From NCBI GenBank assembly GCA_027886185.1, contig WOAB01000528.1, positions 4,476,001 to 4,540,000 of the forward strand: a stretch of DNA of 64,000 nt, in the 5' to 3' direction. The stretch is from Rheum nobile (Eukaryota; Streptophyta; Magnoliopsida; Caryophyllales; Polygonaceae). The notes beneath the pieces were generated by a model. The model did not search any database. It was not told where the DNA came from and saw only the letters and a program-made list of their open reading frames with translations. Positions within the stretch are counted from its first letter, which is position 1; every line of letters begins with the position of its first letter. This document shows positions 45,960 to 56,295 of this stretch, in pieces. The position numbers were made by a program, and so were the translations under genes.

Positions 45960-47590
45960 TATGGAATTATGGAAGGTAAAATTGCCAAATTCACGGTAAT
46001 AAAGCTGTTGGAGTGTCCGTAAAGCAAAAGGAGTAAAATTTTGAAATTTCCTTTTTATTTTTGAGTTTTGTTTTTTGTGGGATATTTTGATTGGAGTGAA
46101 TGTAGTATACGAGAGAGAGTGTGAAAAGACAAGTCAAACGTCAAATCGAAGGGTCATAAAATCATAAGACAAAATGGGGATGACTTGTCAATCCTATGGA
46201 TTTGTTTTGTTTTGTTTTTGGAATAGAAATCCATATTTATGTATTTACCGATTTAATTTTTACAAGTCGATCTACTGAGTACTGCCCACTTCTGCTAGTG
46301 TGTCCCTCTCCTTTCCCTGCCACTGCCATTTCAGGCTACCACTACCACTTTCCGGCTCCCACACGTGCCTCCTCACGTGATCCCCCTCCTTCATTCATAT
46401 CAATATCCACCCATCTCCACATATGCTAGACCGTATATTAAAATCGAATTTTTTAGTGTGTATTTATGAATACATATTAAGAGTTTAAATTTAAAAAAAT
46501 ATTTTTAAACTATTTTTTAAAATAAAAGAAATAAATCCTTATAAAAAAAATTAAATTAATAATTAAAAATAAATATTATTAAATATAAAAATTTTATTGT
46601 GTGTCCATGAATATACATTAAAAAATCCATTACTAATATAATTCCTTTCTACCAAAACGAAAATAGTAGTATAATTCCTTTCTGCCAAAAAAAAGTATTG
46701 GTTTCATAATATTGTCATTTTAAATTTTGACATAATTTTTTAAAAAATAATAATTTAGCTAAGACAATATAAACTTAGTTTAAAATTTATAATTTAACAA
46801 TTACCCACTTTATTTTAGCTAATAAAAAAAGAGTTTACACAAAAAAATGCAAATATGTACAACTTCAATAATACATGGAGTATATAGTAAATTATTACTT
46901 AAAATTTTAAAAATAACAAATATTTATTAATGAAAAATAATAATTAAACGATACTTATTAGAGAATAAAAGGAGTAAAATAAGTCCAAATTCGTAAAGAT
47001 AAAAATATAAATTTTAAAAAGTGATGCATATATGGCTGCTTGACGTGTCCTGCATCTAGATGAAAATATAAATTAAACGATACTTTTTATATATATATAT
47101 ATATATATAATGTGTAGTCCTGCATCTAGATGCTTCACTTTGACCAGGACCGCTTGTTTCACATATTCCTGTCCAATCTTAATCAAAGAAAATGTATTGT
47201 TTACTGGAAAACATGTTTAAATTTCTTTATAAAATATTATCCAAGGAGCATTAATTATTTTAACACTTAGGCCATCAATAATGGGGGTTGCATAGGATGA
47301 GTTTCATAACTCACTTTTTCAATTATTTATACTTAAATTTTTGCTGAAAATTTGCTAAAAGTAAAAAAAAAAAATCATTTCATTTGGAATTTTTTTAACC
47401 ATCCAATTCTGAGTAAATCAATGGCTCATACCCCTCTTTTGTACTTTCATGATTTCATATGGGTTTCATGAGATGAAACCCTCTCTCTTGTTTCAAATCA
47501 ATTTTCATGAAACTTAATATATTTTATGCATATGAAACTCTCATTTTAGAAGGCCGTATGAGCGTGTGTAGAATACACATTTTATTATAA
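45960..47590. other. AT-rich intergenic stretch
   Basis: No coding region recognised. A roughly 30-bp word (TGTGTNTNNATGAATANACATTAA) occurs directly repeated at about 46459-46483 and 46599-46622, and a (TA)n tract lies at 47087-47109. Confidence 0.45.
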
Positions 47591-48434
47591 CTAGTATCTT
47601 AAGCTCGTGCGAACTACACATTTTATTATAATTAGTGTAATTTTTGTGCTAAGCACGGATTTTTATGTCATATATATTGAATCAAAAATATTAATAATTA
47701 TTAAAAAATAGATCTAGATGATATTGATATTAAAATCAATTTCGGATCAGTAATTTCGTATTTCAATCATTCATATAATTGAGAAATTTTGGATTTGTAT
47801 ATAATTAGAAAATTTGGGATTTGTATAAAATTAGGAAATTTAAGATTTGTATATAATTAGGAAATTTGAGATTTGTATGTAATTAGGAAATTTTGGATTT
47901 GTAATTTTTGTGATTAACTTGTAATCTTTGTGCTTAACTTGTAATCTTTGTGCTTGATTTGTATTTAAATTAGGAAAAAATGAGTGAAAAGTTTAGGATA
48001 ATAATCTTTAATTTATCATTAGATTTATTTTAAAATATTGAAAAAATAAAAAAAATAACATGTTGCGGTTTTAATGAGGGAGTGTCATGTGGCGATTTTA
48101 ATGAGGGGATGTCATGTGGTGTAATTAGGTTCTAGTTTAGTAGATATATATAGTAGATCAGGAAATTTTGGATTTGTATATAATTAGGAAATTTTGGATT
48201 TATAATCTTTGTGATTAACTTGTAATCCTTGTGCTTGATTTGTATTTAAATTAGGTAAAAATGAGTGATAACTTTAGGATAATAATCATTGATCTATAAT
48301 TAGATTTATTTTAAAAAATGAAAAAAACATAAAATAACATGTGACAGTTTTAATGATGGAGTGTCATGTGACGGTTTTAATGAGAGAGTGTCATGTGGCG
48401 TAATTAGATTCTAGTTTAGTAGATATATAGTAGA
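47591..48434 (-). mobile_element. Non-autonomous Helitron with duplicated 5' end
   Basis: On the minus strand the 5' end is TCTACTATATATCTACTAAA (48434 leftward) preceded by A, and the 3' end is a short GTTCGCACGAGC stem-loop, about 10 bp of spacer and CTAG at 47594-47591 followed by T. TC start, hairpin, CTRR end and insertion between A and T are the Helitron signature. A second copy of the 5' end, TCTACTATATATATCTACTA, starts at about 48158, and the ~280 bp behind each (ACATGACACTCC words, TTAGGATAATAATC) are duplicates. No Rep/helicase. Confidence 0.7.
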
Positions 48435-48896
48435 TTGTCTCAAATACGTAGATTACTTAAAAATATCATAACCGGATAACAAATACTCAATCAAGAATAT
48501 CAATAAATAAAAGTAATTGTTACTTTGTTTAGAGAATTGGATATCACCATATCCAAGCCTAGTGATCCAACTACTTTGTTTAGAGAATATCAAAAAAATA
48601 AAATTAATTGTTACGATTTAGTCCACCTTTTTATCAAGAATATAATTTTATTTTGAAAGTAAATAAGCTGAAAGCAAACTTGAACAAATTCTTATTTATA
48701 AATAAAATTAAAATCACATAGAGTCACAATATTTTGATAATATAACTAATATATATTAATCAAGTTTTAAGATTATTTGTAAAAAGAAATTTATCTATTA
48801 CCCTCAAATTAAATCGTTAAATTATATATGAAATAGATAAATTTTTATATGAAAAGACTAAATGCTAAAACTTAGATTATGATTCATCTCCAACAA

Positions 48897-48998
48897 TATG
48901 AAGAATTGAATATGGTGACGATACATAGGCGAATTGAATGTGGAGACGTCACCTAAGATTTATGTCTTCCCTTTAGTATATATTTAAATATATCTAGA
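48897..48998 (-). mobile_element. Helitron 5'-end remnant
   Basis: Minus strand TCTAGATATATTTAAATATA preceded by A, then ACTAAAGGGAAGACATAA; the inner part (GATACATAGGCGAATTGAA on plus) recurs near 63265 and 63875, placing it in the same Helitron family as the copy at 61386-64000. Confidence 0.45.
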
Positions 48999-49704
48999 TT
49001 TGTTTTTTCATTTACCGATAACATATATGATTATAACTACTCAACAAAATGATCGGCCTAGTGATAACAATAAATATAGAGGTAGATATTATATATGTTT
49101 CATTTACAAAAAAATGACTTATAATTTATATACATATCATGCTTATCTTGACACTAATTTTAAACATACATATAAGGCCATTTTGCAAGGGTATACCACT
49201 TTGGTATTGAAATGTGCAAAGTTGTACTTTTTTTTGATATAACTGCAATAACATAAAGTAAATTTTTTTTTTTATTTTGCCTTTATATATTGGGTACAAA
49301 ATACATTATCAGAGTTTGTAAATCGAAATTTAAAGGGAAAAGAAAAGAATTTGAAAAGTTGGGTCTGATAAAACTTGTACTTGTTGCTTTAGGGTATACA
49401 ACTTGATTGTACTGTGTGTCAGAATTTAAAAATATATATGGAGAGAAGCTCGCTCTAAGCCGGAATGAGATTAAGCTTAATGTTAAACCAAGTGAATTTC
49501 AGCCACAAAAAACGCTGACGTGTAGCAGTCATATCACTGCATATTTCCCGCCAAAACTAAGCTAGCTTAGTTAATCGTTGTTTTCCCTCCAAAAATTACA
49601 TTAGGCTTCTTCATCTTAGTTAATCGTTCTTCTTCCTTTATTTTTGTCCTCTGCTTCATTACCTGCCATCCGAGTTATTCTCATTGTTAATATTCTCATT
49701 TTCT

Positions 49705-52427
49705 ATGGGTAAGTTGTCATATTTCTGTCCTCTGGGCCTTAGATTCACACGTGCTCTGTTTTATTTGTGTTTATTTTTCGTTTCTTTACTAAGAAATTGA
49801 TTAACTTTTCTTATTTTTTCCTTCTTCAGGAAGATCAACTCCAACGTATATGGTTTCTCTAATCAGTGGAGGAAAGTGGAGGTGCGAGAATGAGATTTGG
49901 ATTTATGAAGGAACAAAAAAGGCAAAGGGGATGATGGTTAGTGAGAAAATCGATTATGAATCACTGAAGATTAAAATTGCAGAAAAACTGGAAATTGATC
50001 TTACCAGGTTCGACTTGAAGATGAGTTACTTGTCTTTACAAAATCCGCACTTTCCTCCCTTTGATATTTGCGATAAGGATGATGTAGAAGCATACATCTT
50101 TTTGAACATGACAAATTGTAAAGACAGAGTTTGGCCAATTGCTTTGCATTCCATTGTGCAACAAAAATCTGGAGTTCCAAAAGAAAAACCTCAATTAATT
50201 CCAAAAGAAGAAGAAGAGATGATCGATGTTCCATTAAGTGCACCTCAACCTGTATCCCAACCTGGAAATGATGATGCATCTTTTACTCCTATACTAAGCC
50301 AAAAAAGAATGTCGGACCAGATGTTGAGCGACATATTAGATGTTGATCTTTTAGAAGATGAAATAGGAGTGGAGGGGATGGATGTCCGGATGTTTGTGAA
50401 GGGTGGAGAGAAACAGAATGTTGACACTGTTACAAAGTGGTTTTGTAAGAAAGCCAAGACAGTTGAGGTTGTGTCACTAAGCAGTGACGATGAAGAGGAA
50501 GATGTTGTTATTTCTGCAACCAAGCATAAAGGTTGTGACCTTGTCAACCTTTCCGAGGAAGAAGAGGAATACATTGAAAATGTTGAGTATGATGACAACG
50601 TTGAGGAGGTTGATATTGGGAAGCCTAAATATCTGGATGCTATTGATGAAGCCGAAGAGAGATATTACCGTTCTGAAGTCCCTGCTGACTTTCAAAATTT
50701 GGTGGATGTAGAAGAAGTGGAGGACAAGTCGAAGTCCAAGACAATCAAGTGTGGAGATATGTTTCAAACCAAGAAGGAGCTTCAACATTCGTTAGCCGCA
50801 TATGCTATGGACAATTGTGTAGAAATGCTTGTGAAGAGGTCTGATAAGACTTGTTATGTGGTGGAGTGCAAAAACAGAGGATGTTCATTTGATTTTCGTG
50901 CTTCAGTGAAGATAGGTACTAGTGCGTTTATTGTCCGGAGGTCTGCTACAAACCATACATATGGGATGTTGTTCAGGCACGATCACAACAGGCATGCCAC
51001 TGCCTCCGTAATTTCATAGAGTATTCTTGATAGGCATATATTGTTTTTGTTGAAGATTTTAATTTCAATTCAGACAGTTTTATGCAAAGTGTCTAAAGAC
51101 TATCTATTGGTGTTGGTGTAACAGGTTTAGAGGTCGCAAGGATGCACCAAGGGCAAGAGAGATACAAGTTGTCATGAAAGGCATGGGAGTCGATGCCAGT
51201 TATCACAAAGCCAATAGAGCAAGATTGCTAGCAGAGGACATTATTCGAGGGACTGCCGAGGAAGGTTACAGTCAACTTCACTCATGGCTACATATGTTGA
51301 AAGAGGTCAATCTTGGCACGCATACAGCTATAATAACAGATTCTGAAAACCGTTTTAAGTATTGCTTTTGGGCCTTGGGTGCTTGCATCAGGGTTGTTCC
51401 CCGTTTGAGAAAGGTAACTTTATGTTTCTCCAACTTTATTGTTTGTCTTGATTATATAATATGACCTGGAGGGTAAAATGCAATAGGGTGACCGGTTTTA
51501 TATGAAAATCAGGTGATTTGTGTTGATGGAGCACACTTAGGAGGGAGATTCAACGGACAACTTCTTCTAGCTACTGCCCAAGATGGAAACAGACAAATCT
51601 ACCCCCTGGCCTTTACTGTAGTAGACAGTGAGAATAAGGATTCTTGGTCCTTCTTCTTTAAGGAGTTGAAGAAAGTTGTTGTACCCGATAGCGTGGATGT
51701 GGTTTTTGTCTCTGATCGTCATTTGAGTATAAAAGCAGCTCTGAAAACACAATACACTCTTGCTAGCCATGGATATTGCATTTATCATATGCTACAAAAC
51801 TTCAAGCTGAAGTGCAGTTGGGGAGGCTTGCAAGACCAGTGGTTCAAGGTTGCAAAGGCGTACACGGTAGAAGAATATAGGACCGAGCTTGAGATCCTAA
51901 GAAACAGGACTCCGGTTGTGGTAAAAGATGCTCTGAAAGTGCCCCTTAATCAGTGGTCAAGGGCATATTTCTCAACTGACAGGTTCAACATCATGACTAC
52001 AAACAATGCAGAATGTCTGAACAATGTGTTTAAAGAGGAGCGTATGTGGCCTATTGTACCATTGTTTGATGTTATCTTGCATACCTTTGCCACCTGGTTC
52101 TGTGAAAGGAGGGAGTCGGCTGCTACGTGGGCTGAGGTAAGTACCAGGTCTGTGACCAAAACCATGGATCAAAGGTATGCGGCTTCTGTGACAATGAGTG
52201 TACATAGGCTAAGTGATATTGAAGCAGAGGTGACAGATGGAAGGAATAAGTACGAAGTGAATATTCGCCGACTAACTTGCCAATGCAATGTCTTTCAGAA
52301 AGATCGAATTCCATGCACACATGCTATGGCAGTAGCAAAGGATAGGGGTGTTGATGTTACTACTCTGGTTACTCACTTCTATAGAAACAACAGTTTGAAA
52401 GATGTTACTACTCTGGTAGGCACTTAA
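49705..52427 (+). CDS. MuDR-family MULE transposase (spliced; one in-frame stop)
   Basis: Proposed exons 49705-49708 (ATGG, donor GTAAGT), 49830-51033, 51125-51413 and 51513-52427, about 800 aa, usual for MULE transposases. The N-terminus has a PB1-like part (WIYEGTKKAKGMMVSEKIDY), then an acidic linker with SSDDEEED and EEEEEY; the MuDR DNA-binding zinc region is at FQTKKELQHSLAAYAMDN and CKNRGCSFDFRAS, where NHTY replaces the usual HTC. The catalytic core has CVDGAHLGG, VSDRH and NNAECLNN (D, D, E); a SWIM zinc finger follows, CQCNVFQKDRIPCTHAMAVA. TAG at 51017-51019 (SVIS-SILDR) is probably an old CAG. The second intron has a GC donor. It would act in the nucleus to excise and insert the element; only the stop, the Tyr and an uncertain C-terminus argue against function. 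Confidence 0.8.
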
Positions 52428-52939
52428 CAAACTCCTCTCAGATTCATCAGGTATGAGAATAGGCAGGACCTCCAGCTTTGGATCAGCAAAACACAACTAA
52501 AGCAGTCCATGTTCAGGACATTGCTCTAAATACCAACGAAGACCTCAGGGTATATCTGTCTCATTTATCTTGGAAGCATATTGGACTCCAAAGCTTTGGA
52601 CACATTCCCATATCCACACCTACATAGACACAACTTTTTCATTATTCAAACTTGTATGAACTTTAACATTTCAAATCCAGACACCCTTCACTAGGTAACT
52701 AGTCAAGCATATTAAAACTTGTATGAACTTTAACAATTCATACAAATGTTTGCATGATTTCAGGACAAATTCCATATAACAAATCAATCCTTTGATTTAA
52801 AATTGATCCAATAGTTTCTCAAACTTCAAATATTTACTTTATAGGTATCACTTCATGTTTAAACACTTAAATCCCACCACCCAACACTATCAAACTAGTC
52901 AGGGATATATAGGCAAATGCAATTACTAATTTAATATAC

Positions 52940-54016
52940 CTGAAACACAACTGACATTCCTTGAATGGTATATTGAATCCTTGCATCTTTAGAGAGTAGC
53001 AAAGCTTTTTCAACAGTAAGCATTCTTCTGGCCAGAGATTTTGTCAAAGACCTGTGCAACTCTTTATAAGCAACTCTTCCCCAAGGATAATCCCAAAACT
53101 TGTCCATGTTATCCAGCAGCTTCACATGTTCAGCTTTAACTAGTCTCTTCTTATCTGCTCCAAGAAAAATACCTTCAACTATCAAAAGCAATGCCATCTT
53201 CAACTTGTAATTATCTAGCAGTCTATAATCCCTAAACCTCTCGTACAAGTCTTGCAATGAGGTCTTAGGACCAGCAGGACCACCAAAGAACTTCTCCATC
53301 ACTTGTACATCTTTCCTTTTCTTCTTCCCAACTGATTCTGGTGGCAATTGACCACAATTTAAACCAGTTATCAATGCAAACTCCTTCATTGAAAACCTTA
53401 ACTCTTTACCACCTATCTCGTACCAGGTCTCCCACTTCTTTTTTGATTTTATTTGCTTAAAAAGAACAGTATGTACAGTTTGGGAAGATGTAACATGACG
53501 CAGCATTTTCATTACATTTCCAAAAGGGCTTGCAATTATCATTCTCCAATCTGCACCAGTCAATTTGTTTTCAATATCACGCACGTATGAAATCCTACAG
53601 TTGATATTGATTCTTCCATATAAAGGGTCGCCTTTGTAGAACGAGTACTTAATCTACAATAGAATAACAGAAGTTTCATAAGTTACGGACACAACAGTGT
53701 CGGGATATCAATAAACCCTAGATGCACAAATTGAAATGTTCAACATTTCTGAGAGTTTTTTTTTACTTACATCTTCCTTGAAAGCTAAAGGCTTCATGCT
53801 TTTCCACCTTTTCAGAAGAGCGACAACTTCCTTTTTCTTCAGAGAATAACCGCTCTCTGATTTCTTATTCTTCTTTGTAGCTTTGGGTTTTGCAGATGGA
53901 GGGGTTTTCCTCGCAGCAACTTTTCCCTTCCTCTTACCACCTTGTTCTTCTTCATCCACCTCTCTTTTTCTTTTCTTATGCGGTGTCGCATCATTGGAAC
54001 CTCTGGTAACAGCCAT
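52940..54016 (-). CDS. DUF1985-domain protein with basic N-terminus
   Basis: Exon 1 (54016-53771) encodes a Lys/Arg-rich, nuclear-targeting-like region (HKKRKREVDEEEQGGKRKGK, then KPKATKKNKK) and ends at a GTAAGT donor; exon 2 (53653-52940) starts after TTCTATTGTAG in phase 0 (IKYSFYKGDPLYGRININ). The DUF1985 core is clear: WYEIGGKELRFSMKEFALIT, then GLNCG, and LKMALLLIVEGIFLGADKKR. At CAG|GTATAT (52940) another donor is likely, since the frame stops two codons later; a downstream exon was not identified. Both exons are free of stops. DUF1985 function is unknown; it is frequent in plant mobile elements. A host gene is possible but less likely given the neighbouring transposase and flanking inverted segments. 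Confidence 0.7.
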
Positions 54017-54163
54017 TCTCTTTTCTTTCTTTGTTTGGGCTTCAATGGTTCCAGCGAAAGCAGAGGAGGATATAAGAGGTTGAGGTAAGTTGGGAACAGT
54101 TCAGGGAGGTTAGCAGAGGTTGAGGGCGGTTACAGAGCTCGCCGGAATTCCATTTTGCCGGGA

Positions 54164-54196
54164 ATTTGGGGGGGCGGGGGGAGGGGGGGGGGGGCG
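54164..54196 (+). other. G-run cluster upstream of the DUF1985 gene
   Basis: Runs of 7, 6 and 13 G separated by one base lie about 150 bp before the DUF1985 start. G-quadruplex formation is possible; it would be C-rich in that gene's transcript. Confidence 0.7.
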
Positions 54197-54711
54197 GAAG
54201 AGAAACAGTAAAGAGGTTCGAACCTTTTAGCAATATAAAATGGGTTCAAATTAATGGGTTGAAAATTTCGAACCTGTTAGCAATTAATTTGGTTAAGCAT
54301 TTCAGATTTGGCAATTAATTTAACAATTAATTTGGTTAATTTGGCAATTGATGGATTCAGCTTGATACAGGTTGAAAACAATTTCCAATGGTCAAAATCA
54401 CCAATTTGGTTGAAAACATGCAAGTGTCACATCATGTAAAATCACCAATTTTTCCTTTTTCTTTTTCAGAATACATTATAATAAACATTACAATTAAAGG
54501 AAGAAAAGGTAAATTCAATACCGATTTTATGTTTTCTTTTTAGGCTCAAAATTACGTGAATGGCCCATTTTACCCTTATTTGGGTAGTAAAATGGGTATT
54601 CCTACAATATCTAAAAAAAGAAGTGCACTTGTGTAATTTGGGTGGCAAAAGTGGTATATTTAATACTAATTTTTCTACATATAACTTTACTAATTCTAAA
54701 CTGCAATCAAC

Positions 54712-54712
<1 letters not shown>

Positions 54713-54779
<67 letters not shown>
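54713..54779. repeat. (TA)n microsatellite, about 33 units
   Basis: Uninterrupted TA run just outside the right end of the MULE. The open frame through it is an artefact. Confidence 0.98.
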
Positions 54780-54783
<4 letters not shown>

Positions 54784-55256
54784 ATATTACTTGTATGTGC
54801 TTATATTGATATTAATACAAAGTTATAACAACCTCTTAAATATGAATATTTGTTTTAATGTGTATCGTCACCTTATTTTATGTTAATTTTGTAATGATTC
54901 ATTTAAATATTTTGGATTTGCAAACAAAAAAACATTTGATATTAAGATATTGATGTATAACTAATAAGATTTTTAAGAAATGGGTTGATACAATTTAATC
55001 GGGGTTGTATGTTGAATAAAATGGGTTGATACAATTTTAAAAACATCCATAACTAATTATTTTATTATATGTTTGTTAGAGGTTGTTAAGATAATTTGTT
55101 TAGATATTTGGTGATAAATTAAAATTAAGTTAGGTAAATTATAGAAGCATAAAAGATTAAAAAAAGAAAAATTATCATAAAATGACACGTAAGATTTGTG
55201 GGACCAGAATCGTTCTAAGAGCTCAAAAGGGGAGAACTTTAATATATAGTAATAGA

Positions 55257-56290
55257 CTAGTATCTTAAGCCCGTGCGAAACACGGGCCATGATGGATGAT
55301 TTATGATAAGTTTTTTAGCTATGTTTTATAAACATGTTTTTGATTATTTTAGTTATTATTAACTTATACAAATTTCGAAGGTGATTCACTTTTTTTTACA
55401 AATAGTCAATAAATCGTATAATTCATTTTATCAGGTAGACAATACACAAAATAGAGTAAATGCCATAATTTTTTATCATAATATATTAGTATTGAGTTTA
55501 TATGATTGCGTAGAATCCAGGTTTTGTCGATCTAGATTGTATTATTTTTATTATGGGAACATCTTTATAATCATTTTTTGTTGTAAAATATTGTAGTTTA
55601 ATTCATTTGAAAGTTATATAGTTCTATACGTGATTCGAACATGAGAAAAATGTTATTATTTTGTGTTTATATAATACATAACATTTTATTAGTTGTGGTA
55701 GGTCGAGCCCATGCTTCACACGTGTCATGATGGATGCGTTATTGCGAGTTTTTTAGCTATGATTTATAAATCATGTTTTTAGTATTTTAGTTATTATTAA
55801 GTTGTACAAATTTCAAAGGTGATTGATTTTGTTAGTAGTAAGTAAATCGTATATTTCATTTAATTATGTAAACAACACGCACATTATAGTAAATACCACA
55901 ATTTTACTCATAATGTATCAATTTTATGATTGCGTAGAATTCAGGTTTACTCTTAACAAATTGTATATTTGTTTATTAAGGAATGTTGGTGTATTTATAA
56001 CTATCTTTTGTTGTAAAATTTCATAGTTTAATTTATATGAAAGCTTGATAGTTCACTACGTGATTCGAACGGGGCAAAAAAATTATTATTTTATGTTTGT
56101 ATAGCACATAAATAATTAATTTACATTAGTGTGTATTTGTTTTTTTATTACATAAAATATGTATGTTTTTTTATAAGATTTAGAGTTTATATATTAATGA
56201 TTTGTCATAATATGATGTAGTTTTAATTTTATAGTAAAGTTTTATTTGGGTAGGTTTACCTCGTACTTCTCACGGGGAAGAATTCTAACT
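55257..56290 (-). mobile_element. Helitron-like 3' end followed by tandem ~436-bp repeats
   Basis: CTAG at 55257-55260 (A before it) and GCCCGTG-CGAAA-CACGGGC hairpin at about 55269-55287 give, on the minus strand, a Helitron 3' end. Behind it a unit with AGTTTTTTAGCTATG repeats at 55312 and 55748 (436 bp), each with TGATTGCGTAGAAT and TACGTGATTCGAAC words, and a third partial hairpin copy near 56250. The 5' end was not found; the solo LTR at 56296 interrupts it. The short ORFs in each repeat are not genes. Confidence 0.5.
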
Positions 56291-56295
56291 TTTTT

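Larger units (their letters stand above)
49187..54660 (+). mobile_element. MULE (Mutator-like) DNA transposon carrying a DUF1985-type gene
   Basis: A MuDR-type transposase (plus) and a DUF1985-type gene (minus) sit tail to tail. Near the left, TATACCACTTTGGTATTGAA, then AAAGTTGTACTTTTTT (49192-49235); near the right, the reverse complement reads TATACCACTTTTGCCACCCA, then CAAGTGCACTTCTTTTTTT (about 54655-54612). These imperfect inverted segments suggest MULE ends about 5.4 kb apart. Exact borders and the 9-bp target duplication could not be fixed. DUF1985 genes are known passengers of some plant MULEs, often with a Ulp1-like protease, which is not seen here. Confidence 0.6.

Noticed and set aside
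52272..52496. Last exon of the DUF1985 gene (frame with ADPKLEVLPILIPDESERS)
   Set aside because: It overlaps the transposase coding end and no convincing acceptor joins it to the donor at 52940; left open.
54560..54886. 108-codon ORF through the (TA)n run
   Set aside because: The run gives Tyr-Ile repeats automatically; no coding evidence.
55381..56026. Two related small ORFs as a duplicated gene
   Set aside because: They are equivalent frames of the two 436-bp repeat units, not genes.
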